Of a stretch of DNA of 64,000 bases, positions 25,335 to 32,731 are shown one piece after another. Numbering within the stretch: the stretch's first letter is position 1; each line of letters begins with the position of its first letter. Location: the NCBI RefSeq assembly GCF_009177095.1, contig NZ_AP021861.1:3082501-3146500 (forward strand). Reading direction: 5' to 3'. The notes beneath the pieces were generated by a model. The model had not been told where the DNA came from and searched no databases. It worked only from the letters and a program-made list of their open reading frames with translations. The position numbers were made by a program, and so were the translations under genes. The stretch is from Lacipirellula parvula. Its GTDB lineage: Bacteria > Planctomycetota > Planctomycetia > Pirellulales > Lacipirellulaceae.

Positions 25335-26343
25335 GCCACCGACTCCAGCGAAACAAAACAGGCGAAAAATCCACACCAACAGCACAGCTACCCCATTGGA
25401 CGCTAGGGCCATGCGTATGGTTCACACGGTTGGATGAGCGGCTATGCGGGGCAAGGGTGTGCAGGGGCTACCCTAGCGGGTGACAGGGGGACGGCAGGGT
25501 GGCGAGAAAAGCTATCCCACGCACGCACCCGCTCAAGCCCTCTACTTATCGAAGTTTTGCAACGTCACCACCGAACTTCCCCGACCACCGCATAACCGCA
25601 TCAATAGTGTAGCAATCTGCCACTCCTCCGCGTAGCGCCCGCCCGGTGGGTATGTGGAGTGTGCAGTTTGAACCTCCAAAAATACGCCCATGTCCGCGTA
25701 GTGTTTCCTGCAGCAGTTCCGCACCCTCTACCCCCACCGTGTGTGTAGGGCATGGCCAATAATTGATCTCTTGCCAAGCTCCCGGAGCAGCGGCTAGCCC
25801 TAAAGAAGTTACACGGATCACCTTTAAGCCGGCAGCCAGGAGCAGCAATGGCACGCAAGAGCTCCTTTGGCAGTCGACCCGGCAGCCAGCCCGCAGCAAT
25901 CGACCTAGCGCTTAGTGACCAACCTCAGGCAGTGAAGCAGATTGCCCCCCTGGCGGGAGCGGCCTCCCGCAGGGTTAGCAATCGCCTGCCAGGGCTGCTC
26001 TAAAAAGAGGCTGATCGAGGCTGTAGACGGCAAGCACCGGACAAAAGAATCATCTGCCGCCCAAGGCCCCAGGCGCCCTCGAAGCGTCCTCAGCCCAATC
26101 CCGCCCCAGCGGCCACGAACGGGCCCAAAACAGGGGCAACGGCTGCAAGTGGCCGGCAACCGGCCAAACCAGCCGCCTCTCATGCCATATCAAACCGAGT
26201 GCCGCCCTGCCGAATCTAGTACGACGGCCGCTTCGGATTCAGGAAGAGCAAGCACTTCGCCAGTGCAGTCGAGGCGAGGTGGTTTTATGGGGTGAAGCTC
26301 CTTGCTGGTAAAAACCCCTCGGTGAAGAAAGCCGGCGTAACAC
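25335..26343. other. Gene-poor stretch of about 1 kb in the accessory region
   Basis: Several open frames occur on both strands but have no domain, and their compositions look like out-of-frame translation. The only candidate with a good ribosome-binding site is the 51-codon ORF at 25848-26003. The stretch is probably decayed mobile DNA or a regulatory region. Confidence 0.4.
25848..26003 (+). CDS. Possible small basic protein
   Basis: ATG at 25848 lies 6 bases after AGGAG, one of the better Shine-Dalgarno sites in the window. It encodes 51 residues, MARKSSFGSRPGSQPAAIDL and onward, with no hydrophobic segment. No family recognised. Confidence 0.35.
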   Translation: MARKSSFGSRPGSQPAAIDLALSDQPQAVKQIAPLAGAASRRVSNRLPGLL

Positions 26344-26505
26344 TCAGGGCCAATACCAACGCCCTCGCATGATGGCGCACGCAAGGGCAACGAAGACGAA
26401 GCCCAAGAAAAACGCCAAGAGCGCCCCTCTCTTACTCGCAGCGATTGCAGCCACTGCCACGAATGGCATCACCGCGAACAGCACGACGCGCAAGTTGAAT
26501 CGCAT
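26344..26505 (-). CDS. Small membrane protein, tandem copy 1
   Basis: 53 residues beginning MRFNLRVVLFAVMPFVAVAA. The first 17 residues match the neighbour at 26742 (MRFNLKLVLFVVMPVVA) at most positions. One or two hydrophobic helices end in RGRWYWP. It is shorter than its neighbours and may be a decayed duplicate. Confidence 0.45.
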   Translation of the reverse strand: MRFNLRVVLFAVMPFVAVAAIAASKRGALLAFFLGFVFVALACAIMRGRWYWP

Positions 26506-26517
26506 GGCACTCGACAA

Positions 26518-26742
26518 CTAGGGCAGTGACCGCTCGTTGTTGCTTTCATCCCTTTCCGCGTCGCTTTGGGTTGATAGCGAAAGCAGGCGGCAAACTCCCC
26601 ACCATACGACGCAGCACGCAAGGACAGGTAAGACCAAGCGGACGCTGACTGCCAATGCTATCTCGTCTCTGCCGAGCCACGACGCCAGTAACGCCACAAC
26701 TGGCATGACCACGAACAGCACGAGCTTCAAGTTGAATCGCAT
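26518..26742 (-). CDS. Small membrane protein, tandem copy 2
   Basis: 74 residues: MRFNLKLVLFVVMPVVALLA, a second hydrophobic segment VRLVLPVLACCVVWWGVCRL, and an acidic tail SDAERDESNNE. The frame upstream to 26859 overlaps the next copy and is rejected. Paralogue of 26344-26505 and related at the N-terminus to 26756-27160. Function unknown. Confidence 0.5.
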   Translation of the reverse strand: MRFNLKLVLFVVMPVVALLASWLGRDEIALAVSVRLVLPVLACCVVWWGVCRLLSLSTQSDAERDESNNERSLP

Positions 26743-26755
26743 AGCACCCGCTGCG

Positions 26756-27160
26756 TCAGATCCGCAATGCCAGGAAGAGACCGCCAACCAACGCACCCCC
26801 GCCGAGCGCAAGGAAGAGGATTTCCAAGCTATCGCTCGTTTCCAAACCAAGATCTGCACTGCTTAGCAACCAAGTGACGAGTGCGATTAGCGGCACGGCA
26901 ATCAGCATCAAATTCCGCAAGCTAAATCGCAGAGCCGCTGGCGGAGCCAACGTCCGCACGACATCGATCGCGAGCAGTACGAAAAACCAGACGATCGTAG
27001 CAATCAAGCAACTAAATGCTCGGTCAACTAGCGTCGCCGACTGAGGGGGCGGCCCGTGGTTGGAAGCGGCCGCCCAGTGCCACGCCAACGCCATCGAAAT
27101 GACGTACGGCGTCAGCAGCAGAAGCACGAATCGCAGGCTAAACCGAGGTGGTTTCATCAC
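26756..27160 (-). CDS. Membrane protein, tandem copy 3
   Basis: 134 residues with four hydrophobic segments. It begins MMKPPRFSLRFVLLLLTPYV and has a second internal RFSLRNLMLIAVPLIALV, so the RFSLR-hydrophobic unit occurs twice within the protein. The same N-terminal unit is seen at 30720 and 37140. Function unknown. Confidence 0.55.
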   Translation of the reverse strand: MMKPPRFSLRFVLLLLTPYVISMALAWHWAAASNHGPPPQSATLVDRAFSCLIATIVWFFVLLAIDVVRTLAPPAALRFSLRNLMLIAVPLIALVTWLLSSADLGLETSDSLEILFLALGGGALVGGLFLALRI

Positions 27161-27183
27161 ACCAACATATCAGGAATCGTTGC

Positions 27184-27273
27184 ATGCCCAAGCACCTCGC
27201 GATCTACTGTCGAGCTTCTTCAAAGGCGCAAAAGCTCGACAGCCAACTTCCAGACCTCAAGAGCAGCGGATCG
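27184..27273 (+). pseudogene. Serine recombinase (resolvase) N-terminal fragment
   Basis: ATG at 27184 reads MPKHLAIYCRASSKAQKLDS then QLPDLKS. This matches the start of resolvase/invertase proteins (…AIYCRxSSxxQ…SQxxDL), including the catalytic Ser of the CRxSS block. After about 30 residues similarity stops, and the frame continues as unrelated sequence to 27399. It is the relic of a mobile element next to the methyltransferase chimera. Confidence 0.6.
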
Positions 27274-27445
27274 AAGTTAAAAAGCAGGGATGCAATTTCT
27301 GCAACTCGGCCGGTTCATCCGACGCGCTTTTTCAGTGCTAGGCAGAGTGCGCACTCGAGCAATATGCGCAGAGCCAGTCCGGAAAATCCGGTGGCTTGAA
27401 TAAGCGCGAACCAACGCGCCGCCCGTCAAGCTGCGGCTTTCGCAA

Positions 27446-29482
27446 CTACCACGCCTCAGCTGCCAATGGCAGCTCGTTGAGTTCCACCCGCGCCTCCCGC
27501 CAAGTCGCGAAGTGCTCGTCCAGGATGGCGGCAAAACGCTCGCTGTGCGTTGGCTCCAGCAGATGGGCCAACTCATGCACGATGACGTACTCAAGAAGAT
27601 CTTTGGGCTTTTTTACCAGCTCAGTGTTCAGGCGAATATTACCCGCAATGTGATTACAGCTCCCCCACTTCGTCTTCATGCGCTGCAAGAAATAACCGGT
27701 AGGATTGACGTTCAGCCGATGCTGCCACTTCTGCATCAACGGAGGTACAGCTTCATGCAAAAGCTTCTTGTGCCATTCGTGCACGATTCGTTTGCGCTTA
27801 TCCTCGTCGCTGCCAGGACGCACGGTCAGAGTAATTCGCTTGTGATCGATCGAGACGCCAGGTTTAACCTCCTTCTCTACGATGGTCATCAGGTACCGTC
27901 GTCCCCAGAGGTAGTGGCTCTCTCGTTCGATAAAATTGCGAGGCGACTCCCTGGCTTGCCTTTCTAACTTCCGTTGCTGCTCACGAATCCAGCCGAGCTT
28001 CGAAATCGCATAGGCTCTGGCAACCTCCAGGCGAGTTGCTTTCGGCGCCGTCAAGGTGACGCGGCCATCCGGTGGATAGACCGACAGATGGACGTTTTTG
28101 ATTTTCTTCCGCGTGACTTCGATATCCTCGGCCTCCGCGCCGTCGACGTAGCGCGGCAAGTTGAGATTGAACTCGTGCCGCTTGATTTCATCGAGATCGA
28201 CGAGGCGGGAGTAGCCACGGATCTCGATCTGGTTGTGGAACGCGTCGACAATCTTGTGGATATCCTGCTCACGGAGGCGATTCTTGTTGCCGTCCTTGAT
28301 GAACCCCTTCGAGGCGTCGATCAGGAACACGCCCTTGCGGGCGGCGGCGTTTTCCTTGTCGATCACCAAAATGCACGCCGGAATGCCGGTGCCGTAGAAG
28401 AGATTCGCGGGCAGGCCGATGATTCCCTTGAGGTAGCCGGAGCGGACGAGCTGCTCGCGAATGACCGCCTCGGCGTTGCCGCGGAACAACACGCCGTGCG
28501 GAAGAATGCAGGCGCCTTTGCCCTTGGCCTTCAGCGAGCGAACGATGTGCAGCAGGTAGGCGTAATCGCCTTGCTTGGCGGGCGGGACGCCCCAACCGAA
28601 GCGGCTGTACTTGTCACTGGCCCCGTTCTCACCGAGGACGAGGCCGGTGGACCACGTTTTGTCCGAGAACGGCGGATTGGCGACGACGTAGTCGTAGGTG
28701 CGAAGTTGCTCGCCCTCTTTAAACTTCGGTTCGACCAGCGTGTTGCCGGAGATGATGTTCGCACCGGGGAAGTCATGCAGGATCATATTCATGCGGGCGA
28801 GACCGGCGGTGGTCACGTCCCGTTCCTGCCCTTCGAGCGTGATCTGCTTGCCCGACTGGGCCGCGACCTTCAGCAGCAGCGAACCCGACCCGCACGTCGG
28901 ATCGTAGGCGGTGGTAGCGGCCTTCGTGTTCTGCGGCGTGATGCCGATCACCTGGGCAATGACGCGGCTGACCTCGGATGGGGTGTAGAACTGTCCCTTG
29001 CTCTTGCCGCTCTCCGTGGCGAAGTGCCGCATGAGATATTCGTAGGCGTCGCCGAGGATGTCGTCGTGCTCGGCGCGATTGCGCGAGAAGTCGAGCGCGG
29101 GGTTCTGGAAGATGCCGATGAGGTTGTCGAGGCGCTTGACCATCGCGTCTCCCTCGCCGAGCTTGTTCGGGTCGTTGAAGTCGGGGAAGTCGCTGCGGGC
29201 AAGACGTGCATTCGCGGCGACCAGCGGGGCGATCACACGCTTGTTGATGCGATCGCCAATGTCGCTCTTGCCCTTGAGAGCGACCATGTCCTTGAAGCTT
29301 GCGCCCTTGGGGATGTTGACCGACGGGGCGAAATCATCCGACTCGGCGTACTTGTCGGACACGTACTTGATGAACAGCATGAACAGGACGTAGTCCTTGT
29401 ACTGGCTAGCGTCCATGCCGCCGCGCAATTCATCGCAAGAGGCCCATAGAGAGGAGTACAGGTCTGACTTCTTTATCGCCAT
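27446..29482 (-). CDS. Chimera: type I methyltransferase HsdM joined to M48/YgjP metallopeptidase
   Basis: 678 residues. Residues 1-453 are HsdM: N-terminal helical domain (LWASCDELRGGMDASQYKDY), SAM motif DPTCGSGSLLL at 194-204, catalytic NPPF at 269-272, and RRHxFNLNLPRY-type end near 445. At about 455 it changes abruptly to a YgjP/WLM-type zinc protein (TRKKIKNVHLSVYPPDGRVT), with KTKWGSCN at about 603 and H636-E-L-A-H640 plus H646. In type I loci this peptidase is usually a separate gene near hsdR. The HsdM tail, hsdS and hsdR are missing, suggesting an in-frame deletion fusion with the seam near base 28120. Confidence 0.85.
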   Translation of the reverse strand: MAIKKSDLYSSLWASCDELRGGMDASQYKDYVLFMLFIKYVSDKYAESDDFAPSVNIPKGASFKDMVALKGKSDIGDRINKRVIAPLVAANARLARSDFPDFNDPNKLGEGDAMVKRLDNLIGIFQNPALDFSRNRAEHDDILGDAYEYLMRHFATESGKSKGQFYTPSEVSRVIAQVIGITPQNTKAATTAYDPTCGSGSLLLKVAAQSGKQITLEGQERDVTTAGLARMNMILHDFPGANIISGNTLVEPKFKEGEQLRTYDYVVANPPFSDKTWSTGLVLGENGASDKYSRFGWGVPPAKQGDYAYLLHIVRSLKAKGKGACILPHGVLFRGNAEAVIREQLVRSGYLKGIIGLPANLFYGTGIPACILVIDKENAAARKGVFLIDASKGFIKDGNKNRLREQDIHKIVDAFHNQIEIRGYSRLVDLDEIKRHEFNLNLPRYVDGAEAEDIEVTRKKIKNVHLSVYPPDGRVTLTAPKATRLEVARAYAISKLGWIREQQRKLERQARESPRNFIERESHYLWGRRYLMTIVEKEVKPGVSIDHKRITLTVRPGSDEDKRKRIVHEWHKKLLHEAVPPLMQKWQHRLNVNPTGYFLQRMKTKWGSCNHIAGNIRLNTELVKKPKDLLEYVIVHELAHLLEPTHSERFAAILDEHFATWREARVELNELPLAAEAW

Positions 29483-29940
29483 GCGCGCAACATCCTTTGC
29501 GTTCTAACACGTTCGTCCGCTGGCCGTCCTAGCCGCAATCTGCTCGGCGATCTGCACGGTTCACTAGACTGGGAGGCACGCTGCCATTACCACGCATTGG
29601 TAAGCGGACAAGCGCCAGCACAGCTTCGCCCGCACATGTGCGAAGAAAGTGTGCTTGTTCGTCGAACGAGTGTAACAAACCGCTTGGCGTTCTGTCAGCA
29701 GAAGGAAACCTCTCCGTTGGGCCGCCAAGTGCCCAGCGGAAGGGGCCAGATCGGGGGTGATATGGCCAGTGGGGGATGCGACTACACCGCCTGCAAGGAA
29801 GCGTCGAAACGACTAAGCGGTGAGTTGCGCAACAGCTCCGGCTCGGAGCGAGCAGCCTTCCTTGGCGATGAGACGCACCCGCAGCCTCCCGGTAGCTCTT
29901 TAGCGACAAGAAGGAAATAGACGTCGACTTCAAACCAAGA
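29483..29940. other. Intergenic stretch, no supported gene
   Basis: About 450 bp upstream of the methyltransferase chimera. An open frame at 29597-29920 has no coding character. The start region of a possible gene fragment begins near 29896. Confidence 0.4.
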
Positions 29941-30190
29941 GTGAGCGGTACGGCTCTCCAATTGGCCAGTAACCAATCGGCCAACCTTGGCGCAGCGCTT
30001 ATCGAAGTGAAAGAAAAGGCAATCGACCTCATGCTCGAAGGCGTTGAGGCATTCGTGGGGTATTTGGGCGACAACGGAGTGAGTAAGTCGAAGATCGATC
30101 GCCTAAAGAAAATGGCGAGGGCGTTCTACAGCGAAGCGGCTATGATGACGAATATCACTAAGCCGCGCGACTCCTGTAAGAAACTCGCTC
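29896..30190 (+). pseudogene. Possible gene fragment
   Basis: In one frame the sequence reads LFSDKKEIDVDFKPRVSGTA, then ALIEVKEKAIDLMLEGVEAF and SKSKIDRLKKMARAFYSEAA, helical and protein-like. GTG at 29941 is the first usual start. The frame then runs on across the DUF6157 gene in a different register, where it no longer looks coding. A frameshifted or truncated gene is the likeliest reading. No family recognised. Confidence 0.3.
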
Positions 30191-30208
30191 CTCGCCTTCG
30201 CAACTCTC

Positions 30209-30622
30209 GTGAACTACTACAACGCGTTCATCCGACTAGCATCCGACAGCGCCGCGACGCACAGCGCCGTTCCGCCGGCTCGCGGCGAGAAGCGGACGAT
30301 CCCCGTGATCGAATACGAATTGCTGGCTGCGAAGCCCTACTTCTACACGCAAGAGGAACTCCAGTTTGCCGTCCATGTCGAGCGCGAGGGGATCGCGCCG
30401 GCACAACTCAAAGCGAAACGCCGGGAGCTCTGGGCGGAGTTTTTCAACAAGCCCCGCGCCTGCCTGCGCTGCTCGTCGCTCCCGAAGAAATATGGCTGGG
30501 GCCTGCACTTCGACGAGCAGGGCCGCATCGGGCTCGTCCCCGTGGAAAGCGCAGCCTACAAGAAGTTCAGCGGTTCAAAAACGCTCAAGGTCGTGCCGGC
30601 GATGAGCAGCAAGCGCGCTTGA
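30209..30622 (+). CDS. DUF6157 family protein
   Basis: 137 residues from GTG 30209: MNYYNAFIRLASDSAATHSA, then VIEYELLAAKPYFYTQEELQ, CLRCSSLPKKYGWGLHFDEQ, and VESAAYKKFSG with a basic end MSSKRA. This pattern (MNYYNxFI, YGWGxH, AYKxF, SKRA) is the DUF6157 family by recollection. Cytosolic, function unknown. The ORF spans the whole family length; the GTG start places MNYYN at the N-terminus. Confidence 0.75.
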   Translation: MNYYNAFIRLASDSAATHSAVPPARGEKRTIPVIEYELLAAKPYFYTQEELQFAVHVEREGIAPAQLKAKRRELWAEFFNKPRACLRCSSLPKKYGWGLHFDEQGRIGLVPVESAAYKKFSGSKTLKVVPAMSSKRA

Positions 30623-30719
30623 TTCAACCGAGCGGGAATCGCAGCCGCTTCGTCCCGGAGTCAATCCATAAGATATGCTGCAACGCTCAGTTGTCTTCGC
30701 GCTATTAGCCAAGAACAAG

Positions 30720-31133
30720 ATGTCTGCATTTTCTTTTTTCCGACCTCGCTTCTCCATCCGAGCCCTGCTCGCGCTGATGACGCTACTCGCACTGTTCCTC
30801 GCCTATCACCTCAACTGGATCCGTCAGCGACGTGCGGCGATCGATTCCGGCGTCGTGACCGTCCGTGCCCACGTCGCTCAGCCTTGGATGCAACTTCCTC
30901 GCGCTCCGCGGCCCTCGCGCATACTCCGCCTGTTCGGCGAAGAAACCTACGCCGCGCTCTGGGTGAACGAGAAAGCAGGCGACGACCTTGCCGCGATGGC
31001 TGCGCTGTTTCCAGAAGCCAATCTTCGCAAGCGGTATCGTCGAAACTCGCCTTCGCTCAGCTACCGCAGGCCTGAAATTAAAGCGGTAAAAATGGCGAAT
31101 CCTCAGCGATCGCCATCAAGGTACGGCAACTAA
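30720..31133 (+). CDS. Single-pass membrane protein, RFSIRALL family
   Basis: 137 residues from ATG 30720 (an earlier in-frame start at 30675 is possible). The N-terminus FRPRFSIRALLALMTLLALF is a membrane anchor followed by HLNWIRQRRAAI. The soluble part has LRLFGEETYAALWVNEKAGD and AALFPEANLRKRY. It is a paralogue of 37140-37532 (RPRFTLRALL, HLDWIARRRAAL, LGWFGETGQSLL, ARLFPEAEIR). Planctomycetes have many such small anchored proteins. Function unknown. Confidence 0.6.
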   Translation: MSAFSFFRPRFSIRALLALMTLLALFLAYHLNWIRQRRAAIDSGVVTVRAHVAQPWMQLPRAPRPSRILRLFGEETYAALWVNEKAGDDLAAMAALFPEANLRKRYRRNSPSLSYRRPEIKAVKMANPQRSPSRYGN

Positions 31134-31219
31134 CGTCAGGCTCGCCTGAGCCACCCATGACGCCAAAGCCTTGCGTCGGTAAAATGTCGGCGTCGATCAC
31201 TCCCGAGCGCGCCAATCGC

Positions 31220-31759
31220 ATGAAACCAGCCCCTCCCGCCCACGATCCCGGCGGCAAAGTCCGCCCCGCCTGGCCGGCGGATTCCACCGTCACCGCCCGC
31301 TTCTCCGATTGCCAGCGCTATCGCTACCAACTCCGCGAAATTTGGAACCCCGCGCAACCGCTCGTCCTTTGGCTGCTGATGAACCCGAGCGTCGCCTGCA
31401 TCGACTACGCCGACCCCACGCTCCGCAAGACAGGCAAGTTCGCCCGCGCCTGGGGCTTCGGCGGCCAACTCGTCGGCAACGTCCACGCCTACCGCGCGAC
31501 CGACAAGAACCGCTTGCTCGAAGTCGACGACCCCGTCGGACCCGACAACGACCGCCTCATCCTTGCGATGGCCGCTGAGGCGAAAACCGTCGTCCTCGCC
31601 TACGGCCAACCGCCCAAAGCCCTCCGCCAGCGCGGGCAAGACTTGGCGGCGTTGCTGCGGCATCATCCCGGACTGAGCTACCTGCGGCTCGCGAAAGACG
31701 GCACGCCGGTCCACCCGCTGTATTTGCCTGAGACTCTCGTGCCGACTTCGGCTCATTGA
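31220..31759 (+). CDS. DUF1643 domain protein
   Basis: 179 residues. Family blocks: ARFSDCQRYRYQLREIW, LVLWLLMNPSVACIDYADPT (the LNPS..AD.DPT block), KTGKFARAWGFGGQLVGNVH, AYRATDKNRLL, VGPDNDRLI. DUF1643 proteins are of unknown function and are often found near mobile or defence genes. The start is uncertain: ATGs at 31157, 31184 and 31220 are in frame; the last is chosen because conservation begins soon after. Confidence 0.75.
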   Translation: MKPAPPAHDPGGKVRPAWPADSTVTARFSDCQRYRYQLREIWNPAQPLVLWLLMNPSVACIDYADPTLRKTGKFARAWGFGGQLVGNVHAYRATDKNRLLEVDDPVGPDNDRLILAMAAEAKTVVLAYGQPPKALRQRGQDLAALLRHHPGLSYLRLAKDGTPVHPLYLPETLVPTSAH

Positions 31760-31917
31760 GCCAGAGCAACCCGCGCGCATGCTGCAGCGTGAGCCGATCG
31801 CCGAGCGAGCGGCAGCCGTGCGCCGCGTGAAGCTTGCATCTAGCTCGACGCGTCGCCGCAGACGGCAAAGCCTTGATCCAGGCTGAGCGGCGCGGTTGGG
31901 TTGAAGCGCTGCCAATG

Positions 31918-32730
31918 CTAAGCAGCTGGATCTGCAACTGGCGCTGGTGGAATCGGGACGAACGCTGCCGGCGCCTCCGGCGCCGCGGGAGCGGCAGGCG
32001 CCGCTTCAGGCGCTGTCTCCTCAGGCGCTGTCTCCTCAGGCGGTGCTTCAGGCGCTCGAAAAGGCTCCGGTAGAGGCGCTTTAGGGTAAAGATTCGATCG
32101 GGCCGACTTTCCCAGCGAAGTATGTTGCAGGATCAAACGATGGGCCTGCGTCACTTCTCGACCATCCGCAACTGCGAGGAAGGCCTCATAAATGTAATCT
32201 GGCAACTCAACTTCAGGGATAATCTCCAGCGTCTCTCCATACTCGCCCTCAACGATGCGGCTGCGCCGATCATGGGCGAGCGCTCGATAGATCTTCAGCC
32301 GGTCCTCGTCGGTAACTTTGTATTTTGGATCAAGAACTACTTTCGCCAACGTGGCGTTGGGCGATTCGACGCAAACGTCGACGAGCGATCGCTCAAGCTT
32401 TCGATTCCGCCCGCGCGACGCTGCATTCAGCCAATCGTTCAGTTCAGTCGCCGGCTCGTCATGCAGGACGCCAGACTCAATCGCTTCGTCGAGCAGTCGT
32501 GCAATCTGCTCTGGAATGTAGGGCCGACCGTCGCCTTCGCGAATAATCCTCAAGACATGGTCGGCCGATACGGCGAACGCCGCGACGCTGACCGCCAGGC
32601 CGATGCCAAGCCATGCCGCTCGCCGCTCAGTAGGATCATGCGGCGCGCCGATGCTCCTCAGTCGCCGCCATACCCATGCCGCGGCCGCAGCGCTCAGCAG
32701 AACGGCAAGGGCCCAGATGCAGAGTGCCAT
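31918..32730 (-). CDS. Membrane protein of unknown function (Pro/Glu/Ala tail)
   Basis: 270 residues. Two hydrophobic segments lie in the first 60 residues (ALCIWALAVLLSAAAAAWVW and WLGIGLAVSVAAFAVSA). A helical soluble region follows (IPEQIARLLDEAIESGVLHD). The tail from about 215 is a low-complexity run of EETAPE and AAPAAP units. The ATG is one base after the TAG of the preceding gene, so the two are translationally coupled and probably work together. No family recognised. Confidence 0.6.
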   Translation of the reverse strand: MALCIWALAVLLSAAAAAWVWRRLRSIGAPHDPTERRAAWLGIGLAVSVAAFAVSADHVLRIIREGDGRPYIPEQIARLLDEAIESGVLHDEPATELNDWLNAASRGRNRKLERSLVDVCVESPNATLAKVVLDPKYKVTDEDRLKIYRALAHDRRSRIVEGEYGETLEIIPEVELPDYIYEAFLAVADGREVTQAHRLILQHTSLGKSARSNLYPKAPLPEPFRAPEAPPEETAPEETAPEAAPAAPAAPEAPAAFVPIPPAPVADPAA

Positions 32731-32731
32731 G

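Noticed and set aside
25335-26343. CRISPR array or tRNA cluster in the gene-poor stretch
   Set aside because: No regularly spaced repeats and no cloverleaf-like sequence could be recognised.
27974-29449. 491-codon open frame antisense to the HsdM chimera
   Set aside because: Mirror of a GC-rich coding strand; no domain, and the minus strand has full methyltransferase motifs.
29597-29920. 107-codon plus-strand frame upstream of the methyltransferase chimera
   Set aside because: No coding character or domain.
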